Below the pieces are notes generated by a model that saw nothing but the letters and a program-made list of their open reading frames with translations, did no database searches and was not told the DNA's origin. Positions 59,774 to 64,000 of a stretch of 64,000 nt of DNA are shown here, piece after piece. The stretch is from Sphingobacterium sp. UBA5670 (lineage in GTDB: Bacteria; Bacteroidota; Bacteroidia; Sphingobacteriales; Sphingobacteriaceae): NCBI RefSeq assembly GCF_002420705.1, contig NZ_DIIM01000001.1, forward strand, positions 141,973 to 205,972. Reading direction: 5' to 3'. Both the position numbers and the translations under genes were made by a program. How positions within the stretch are numbered: the stretch's first letter is position 1; each line of letters opens with the position of its first letter.

Positions 59774-62700
59774 TTAATTGAAGATATAGCGAATACCTAA
59801 CTGCATTTGGTATCTGGAATCAATGCCTGTATTATTTCTAAAAGTCTGCTCTTTAAGATTTTGGCTAACAGTATAAGTAGGTTTATTGTTAGCCACACCC
59901 TGATATTGCATAAAGTTGGTAATATTAGGTGTTTTAGTAACACCCCATTTGCTGCTCAATAAGTTACCTACATTTATAATATCAAATGAAACTTGCAACC
60001 TGTGATTGTCTTTCGTTTTTAATACTTTAGACAATTCTTGCATAATCCGAATATCAAAACGGTTCATCCATGGATATTCAGCACCATTTCTTTCTGCATA
60101 TTGGCCTCTTCTTGTGCTTAAATATTTATCTTGGTTAATATATGCATCAAGTCTTGCCCATTGTGCATCTGCAGTTTCAAGAACTTTCGTTTTATCCTTA
60201 GAATCCACAATATCAACTAAAGCGATATCTGCACGATCTTTAGGTACATACATTAAAACATTTGAAAAACGTCCACTTCCATTTAGGATATCTCCACTAA
60301 CTGTATAGTTGAATCGTGTCGCACCGAAGTTATCTCCATATGGTCTACCTTCATACACTAAACCTATTCTTGTAGGTAATTGTGGCGTGATGTTGAAATT
60401 GATATTTACTGCTGCAATTATTCTATTTCTAACCATAAAGCTTGAATAAGCTAAAACTGGTGAATTTGGATTGCTTACAATAGCGTTACCGGTGTAAGCA
60501 GAGTTTGCTTGAGAACCAGGATTTGAAGTAATATCTTTAGCGCTGCTATAGGTATAAGCTACCATCGCATCACCATATTTTCCAAAACGTTTTTCCAACT
60601 GCGCAGTAAGACTATATGCATTTCCTTTAGAAGTATTATCTAAAACAATGGCACGTGTAATGGATGAATTGATCTGTCTTGCATTACCAGAGGCTAACCA
60701 ATACGCTCTTGTGTCTCCTGTCCCCGAAAAGGTTCCTTTTGGATCTGACAAGTTTGCATCTCTATGGTAAACCTCATTAATCGATTTCGTATAAATCCCC
60801 TCCAAGGTAGCTTTCATATCCCATGGTAAGCTATATTCAACAGCGAGATTAGATCTCCAAATTTGAGGCATTTTGAAATCTCTCGAAGTCACGTCGATTT
60901 CATAAGTTGCCGGATTCTTACGATCAGTAGGCAAGTATGCATTAGGATCTGGATTAAATGGTCTATTTACTGGTCCATCTTTAATATTTTCTAGAATGTT
61001 TCCATACGTCATACCAGTTTGACCGGCTTGGTTAGTTAACCATACACCCGGTACCCCTCCTGTGAAAATCCCTGTTCCACCACGTAAGATAAATGATCTA
61101 TCTTGTCTGATATCCCAATCAAATCCTACCCTTGGTGAAACCAATACTCTAGCTTTTGGTAAACGGGATACATCCAATTTTTCACCATTCGCGAAAGTCA
61201 TATCAAGCACTTTTTCATTAGTGACGATATCCGTTGTGTATACAGGAATATCAGCTCTCACTCCGTAACTCAATTTGAAGTTTGGTTTTACAAACCACTC
61301 ATCTTGTGCATAAAGTGCTATTGGCATCATACTGAAATCAGCTGAAGGCCTTTCATTCCCCGCAACGACAGAATAAGTTAATTGATATTGCGAAGGTTGA
61401 ATGGTTTTGTCACCTTTGGCAGCAGCTATAAAATCGTCCATATTTTTATAACGGAACTGACCACTTACAAACTGAGCAAAAGAATTACTAAATTTTTGAT
61501 AGTTCAATGACCCACCAAAGGTGAATGTATGTGCGCCGGCAAAAATATTGAAGTTATCAGTGACACTGAATAAATTTTGATTCAATTTGTTTAATCCAGA
61601 AAATGGCTCCTGTCCAAATGAAATGTAGTTTGACCCACTTCCGTTTTCAATATCAACAGTCGGAAAAGCAGTTCCTAGAGGATCTCTAAAATCTCTAAAT
61701 GCCGAATAAACAACTTGAATCTGATTTGCGTACTTACTATTGAAAGTGGAGTTTAACTCCGCAGTAATGGAATTGATATTGTTGTTTTGACGATAGCGTA
61801 GATTGGAGAAAATCATCGAGGTGGTACTTGGTCCACGCCCTCTATTACTATTGGATCCACTTGGATTAATATCTCTATAAGAATCTAGGTGATTATAACG
61901 AAGAGTAAACTTATGTTTCTCGTTAATATTCCAGTCGATTTTAGCTGTAATATTATTCGCTTTTTGATCATTGTTAAATCCTTCGTAAACGCCCGGATCG
62001 TAGCCAAAGTTATCGATCAGGGTTTTCTTCACTAAATCTAAATCAGAGGCTTTAACAATTGACTCATTTGCAGCACCAGTACCACGGTTAGCAAGAATAT
62101 TAGAACCAGGAGTTGTGCGCTTAGTTGTCTCGCCATTTAAGAAAAAGAATAATTTATTCTTAATGATTGGACCACCAACGCTAAATCCAAGCTGATTATT
62201 TTTATATGATTCTGTTTTTGGTAATTTTTCACCGTCAACTTTATAGCCTTGAAGATCTTGATTTTTAAAATACCAATAAGCAGATCCTGTTACAGTGTTT
62301 GTACCGCTTTTGGTAATTGCATTAACTCCAGCTCCAGTAAAACCACCTTGTTTTACATCATAAGGAGAAAGGTTGATCTGAATTGCTTCAATTGCATCCA
62401 ATGAAAACGGTTGAGCACCAGTTTGACCTCCAGGAAGAGATGATAATCCAAATGCATTGTTCATTTGAGCACCATCCAAAGTTAATGAGTTAAATAAACT
62501 ATTTCTTCCAGCAAATGAGAAACCATCTCCTTGTGAGTTCGCCTGGGGATTTAATTTCGTTAAATCTGTGATACTTCTGGAAATAGCAGGCATTTCCTCA
62601 ATTTTCTTTCTACCTACAATAGTTGAAACACCAGTTTTGGTTGCACCTCTGCGAGCCGTAACCGTAACTTCTTCCAAAGTTGTATTTTTATCCGCAAATA

Positions 62701-63016
62701 CAGGATTTAATACAAATGGCTGTCCCAATTGCAAGTAGACATCATTATAGATAATAGGGTCTTGTCCAACATAGGTTACTTCAATTTTGTAAGGCCCACC
62801 TACACGCATATTGGCTAAGTTGAACCGACCAGCAGCATTTGCCGAACCTGTATAGACGGTTCCTGACGGCACGTGTGTAGCCTTAATCGTAGCACCCGAA
62901 GTTAGACTGCCGTTTGCTTCTTTTACAATACCTGTAACGCTACTTGTCGTAACCTGAGCTTGTACAGCACCATAACTAGCCATAACGAGAGCGAAAAAGA
63001 GTAAAGATCTTTTCAT
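59774..63016 (-). CDS. Oar-like TonB-dependent outer-membrane receptor
   Basis: A 1080-residue outer-membrane protein (signal SLLFFALVMASYGAVQAQ). An N-terminal carboxypeptidase-regulatory-like domain (SSVTGIVKEANGSLTSGATI, RVGGPYKIEVTYVGQDPIIY) is followed by a plug (EEVTVTARRGATKTGVSTIV, FSFAGRNSLFNSLTLDGAQM) and a long barrel ending LGIRYIFN. It lacks the SusC signatures and has no SusD next to it, so it is an Oar/OmpA-related TonB receptor, a type linked to protein secretion or uptake of unknown ligands. It has a good promoter (63045-63074) and its own terminator. Confidence 0.9.
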   Translation of the reverse strand: MKRSLLFFALVMASYGAVQAQVTTSSVTGIVKEANGSLTSGATIKATHVPSGTVYTGSANAAGRFNLANMRVGGPYKIEVTYVGQDPIIYNDVYLQLGQPFVLNPVFADKNTTLEEVTVTARRGATKTGVSTIVGRKKIEEMPAISRSITDLTKLNPQANSQGDGFSFAGRNSLFNSLTLDGAQMNNAFGLSSLPGGQTGAQPFSLDAIEAIQINLSPYDVKQGGFTGAGVNAITKSGTNTVTGSAYWYFKNQDLQGYKVDGEKLPKTESYKNNQLGFSVGGPIIKNKLFFFLNGETTKRTTPGSNILANRGTGAANESIVKASDLDLVKKTLIDNFGYDPGVYEGFNNDQKANNITAKIDWNINEKHKFTLRYNHLDSYRDINPSGSNSNRGRGPSTTSMIFSNLRYRQNNNINSITAELNSTFNSKYANQIQVVYSAFRDFRDPLGTAFPTVDIENGSGSNYISFGQEPFSGLNKLNQNLFSVTDNFNIFAGAHTFTFGGSLNYQKFSNSFAQFVSGQFRYKNMDDFIAAAKGDKTIQPSQYQLTYSVVAGNERPSADFSMMPIALYAQDEWFVKPNFKLSYGVRADIPVYTTDIVTNEKVLDMTFANGEKLDVSRLPKARVLVSPRVGFDWDIRQDRSFILRGGTGIFTGGVPGVWLTNQAGQTGMTYGNILENIKDGPVNRPFNPDPNAYLPTDRKNPATYEIDVTSRDFKMPQIWRSNLAVEYSLPWDMKATLEGIYTKSINEVYHRDANLSDPKGTFSGTGDTRAYWLASGNARQINSSITRAIVLDNTSKGNAYSLTAQLEKRFGKYGDAMVAYTYSSAKDITSNPGSQANSAYTGNAIVSNPNSPVLAYSSFMVRNRIIAAVNINFNITPQLPTRIGLVYEGRPYGDNFGATRFNYTVSGDILNGSGRFSNVLMYVPKDRADIALVDIVDSKDKTKVLETADAQWARLDAYINQDKYLSTRRGQYAERNGAEYPWMNRFDIRIMQELSKVLKTKDNHRLQVSFDIINVGNLLSSKWGVTKTPNITNFMQYQGVANNKPTYTVSQNLKEQTFRNNTGIDSRYQMQLGIRYIFN

Positions 63017-63482
63017 ATAATGTGATTTGTTAAAAAATGTTAAGCAAAATTACTAAGAGATTTCATATTACAAAGGACTTAATATAAACTTAACACACTA
63101 AACCACACATACTTCATGAAATACAGAAGAAATTTACTACATTAACGTATAATTTATCAGCAAAAAAAACGTTGTAACATGTTTTAAACCAGCATTACAC
63201 TCCGCATTGACTGAGCAAAAATAATTTTCCACATCAAATCCGCGAAATTCTTTTGTAACAACATTCTTCCAACCGGAATTTAAGTTTTTAAAAAAAATTA
63301 GCTAATTTCCTGTCAATCGAGAATTTTATTAAACAACTCAGTTTTTTGTAGCATTTGAGCTACCGTAAGCCTAATCTTATCAAAAAATCTAAACGATTGT
63401 TGTTGCTTAATGGTTTCTTTAAAAACTTGTTTCAAAAGCCGAGAACTTTTCAGAAATTCGCACACCTAATAATTTATGCTTC
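63017..63482. other. Intergenic region between divergent genes
   Basis: It holds the receptor promoter near 63045-63074. The remainder is A/T-rich and I see no gene in it; an open frame at 63355-63630 overlaps the membrane-protein gene in another frame and has no support. Confidence 0.6.
63045..63074 (-). promoter_or_regulatory. Promoter of the Oar-like receptor gene
   Basis: On the - strand TTTG (63071-63074) and TAATTTTG (63045-63052) are separated by 18 bases, an excellent match to the Bacteroidota consensus TTTG-N(17-23)-TAnnTTTG. The predicted start near 63038 gives a leader of about 22 bases. Confidence 0.65.
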
Positions 63483-63959
63483 ATGGAAGACGGTATTCAA
63501 AATTCTTCTTTTCAAGAACCCGCAGACATTAAACTATCTCCTGCAGGGCTTTCATTCTTGGCTTCAGCAGCCAAGTGGGCCAATTTTTTGGCCATTGTCT
63601 GTTTTATATTCATCGGAATCTCCGCCATAACCATGGTCAGCTTAATCTTCGGAGCCAGTGCACTGTCACTCGGTGCCGACGAATATGTAACGGCAGGGGC
63701 TCTCTCCACATTTGGCGTACTCTATCTGCTGTTTCTTGCTTTCTTCTGCCTCCCAATTTATTTCCTCTATAATTTTGGATCAAAAGCGAAAAAAGCAATC
63801 GAGAACCGCGACAGTATTCAATTGGAACTGTGCTTAGATGCGCTCAAAAAACACTATAAATTTATTGGTATCATGGTTATTATCACCATTGCATTTAACT
63901 GTATGGGCTTGATATTTGGAGTTATACTTGGTATCAGTGACGCCATAGCTGGCGTATAA
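63483..63959 (+). CDS. Small integral membrane protein (DUF5362-like)
   Basis: A 158-residue inner-membrane protein with four hydrophobic segments: AKWANFLAIVCFIFIGISAI (about 30-55), LSTFGVLYLLFLAFFCLPIY (about 74-98), and a pair at the end (IGIMVIITIAFNCMGLIFGV). Between them lies an amphipathic stretch (FGSKAKKAIENRDSIQLELC). The arrangement resembles DUF5362-type proteins, common beside each other in Sphingobacteriaceae, with unknown role. The start at 63483 precedes a short acidic lead (MEDGIQNSSFQEPADIKLSP). No promoter or partner could be identified before the window ends. Confidence 0.7.
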   Translation: MEDGIQNSSFQEPADIKLSPAGLSFLASAAKWANFLAIVCFIFIGISAITMVSLIFGASALSLGADEYVTAGALSTFGVLYLLFLAFFCLPIYFLYNFGSKAKKAIENRDSIQLELCLDALKKHYKFIGIMVIITIAFNCMGLIFGVILGISDAIAGV

Positions 63960-64000
63960 TACAGCCATAAATAAGGCGCAAAGAAAAAGAGTCGTCTGCC

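Overview
The window looks like chromosomal DNA of a Bacteroidota bacterium, most likely Sphingobacteriaceae (Sphingobacterium-like). The reasons are three SusC/SusD pairs, many lipoproteins with a Bacteroidota-type signal peptide, DUF3050, DUF4998 and DUF5000-type proteins, and several matches to the Bacteroidota -7 promoter motif TAnnTTTG. The genus is an inference from style and was not tested.

Layout. 1-3.3 kb: the tail of a 3-hydroxyacyl-CoA dehydrogenase, a serine hydrolase, a membrane protein and a DinB-like protein. 3.6-11.5 kb (+): a metal-efflux locus with a response regulator and histidine kinase (overlapping stop/start), a lipoprotein adaptor, a CzcA/CusA-type RND pump and a TolC-like channel. 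Four TTCTAA half-sites exactly 11 bp apart lie between the kinase and the adaptor and probably bind the regulator. 11.5-15.5 kb (-): a second, EmrAB-TolC-like drug pump with overlapping genes. 15.7-17.1 kb: DUF3050 and a small unknown gene. 17.2-40.9 kb (-): a 24-kb polysaccharide utilisation locus (PUL A) with two SusCD pairs, two surface-glycan-binding-type lipoproteins, two alpha-galactosidase-type enzymes (GH36 and a clan GH-D enzyme), GH95, a sialate O-acetylesterase-type esterase, a sodium/sugar symporter and a GntR-type sensor-repressor. 47.6-58.1 kb (-): PUL B with GH105, GH31, SusCD, a fasciclin-like lipoprotein and a PL6 lyase. 58.3-63.0 kb: a HEIGH metallopeptidase and an Oar-like TonB-dependent receptor. 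The window ends with a small membrane protein.

The standout is 43.1-46.24 kb, between the two PULs. It holds a short Cas12f/TnpB-like protein whose RuvC active site is destroyed in three ways: no acidic residue in motif I, Asn/Gln in motif II, and a C-terminus that stops before the zinc ribbon and motif III. It sits 16 bp downstream of an ECF sigma factor with an unusual extra sigma4-like region. Upstream on the same strand are two tandem, diverged CRISPR mini-arrays (36-bp repeats, mostly 30-bp spacers). Each is preceded by a conserved ~124-bp segment with two hairpins and an anti-repeat, which I read as a tracrRNA. There are no cas1, cas2 or interference genes nearby. The arrangement fits the recently reported dCas12f-sigmaE RNA-guided transcription systems of Bacteroidota, in which a nuclease-dead Cas12f uses a guide RNA to bring a sigma factor and RNA polymerase to chosen sites. 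Neither PUL in this window has its own sigma/anti-sigma pair or hybrid two-component regulator, so susCD-type operons are natural candidate targets. I found no convincing protospacer in this window by eye.
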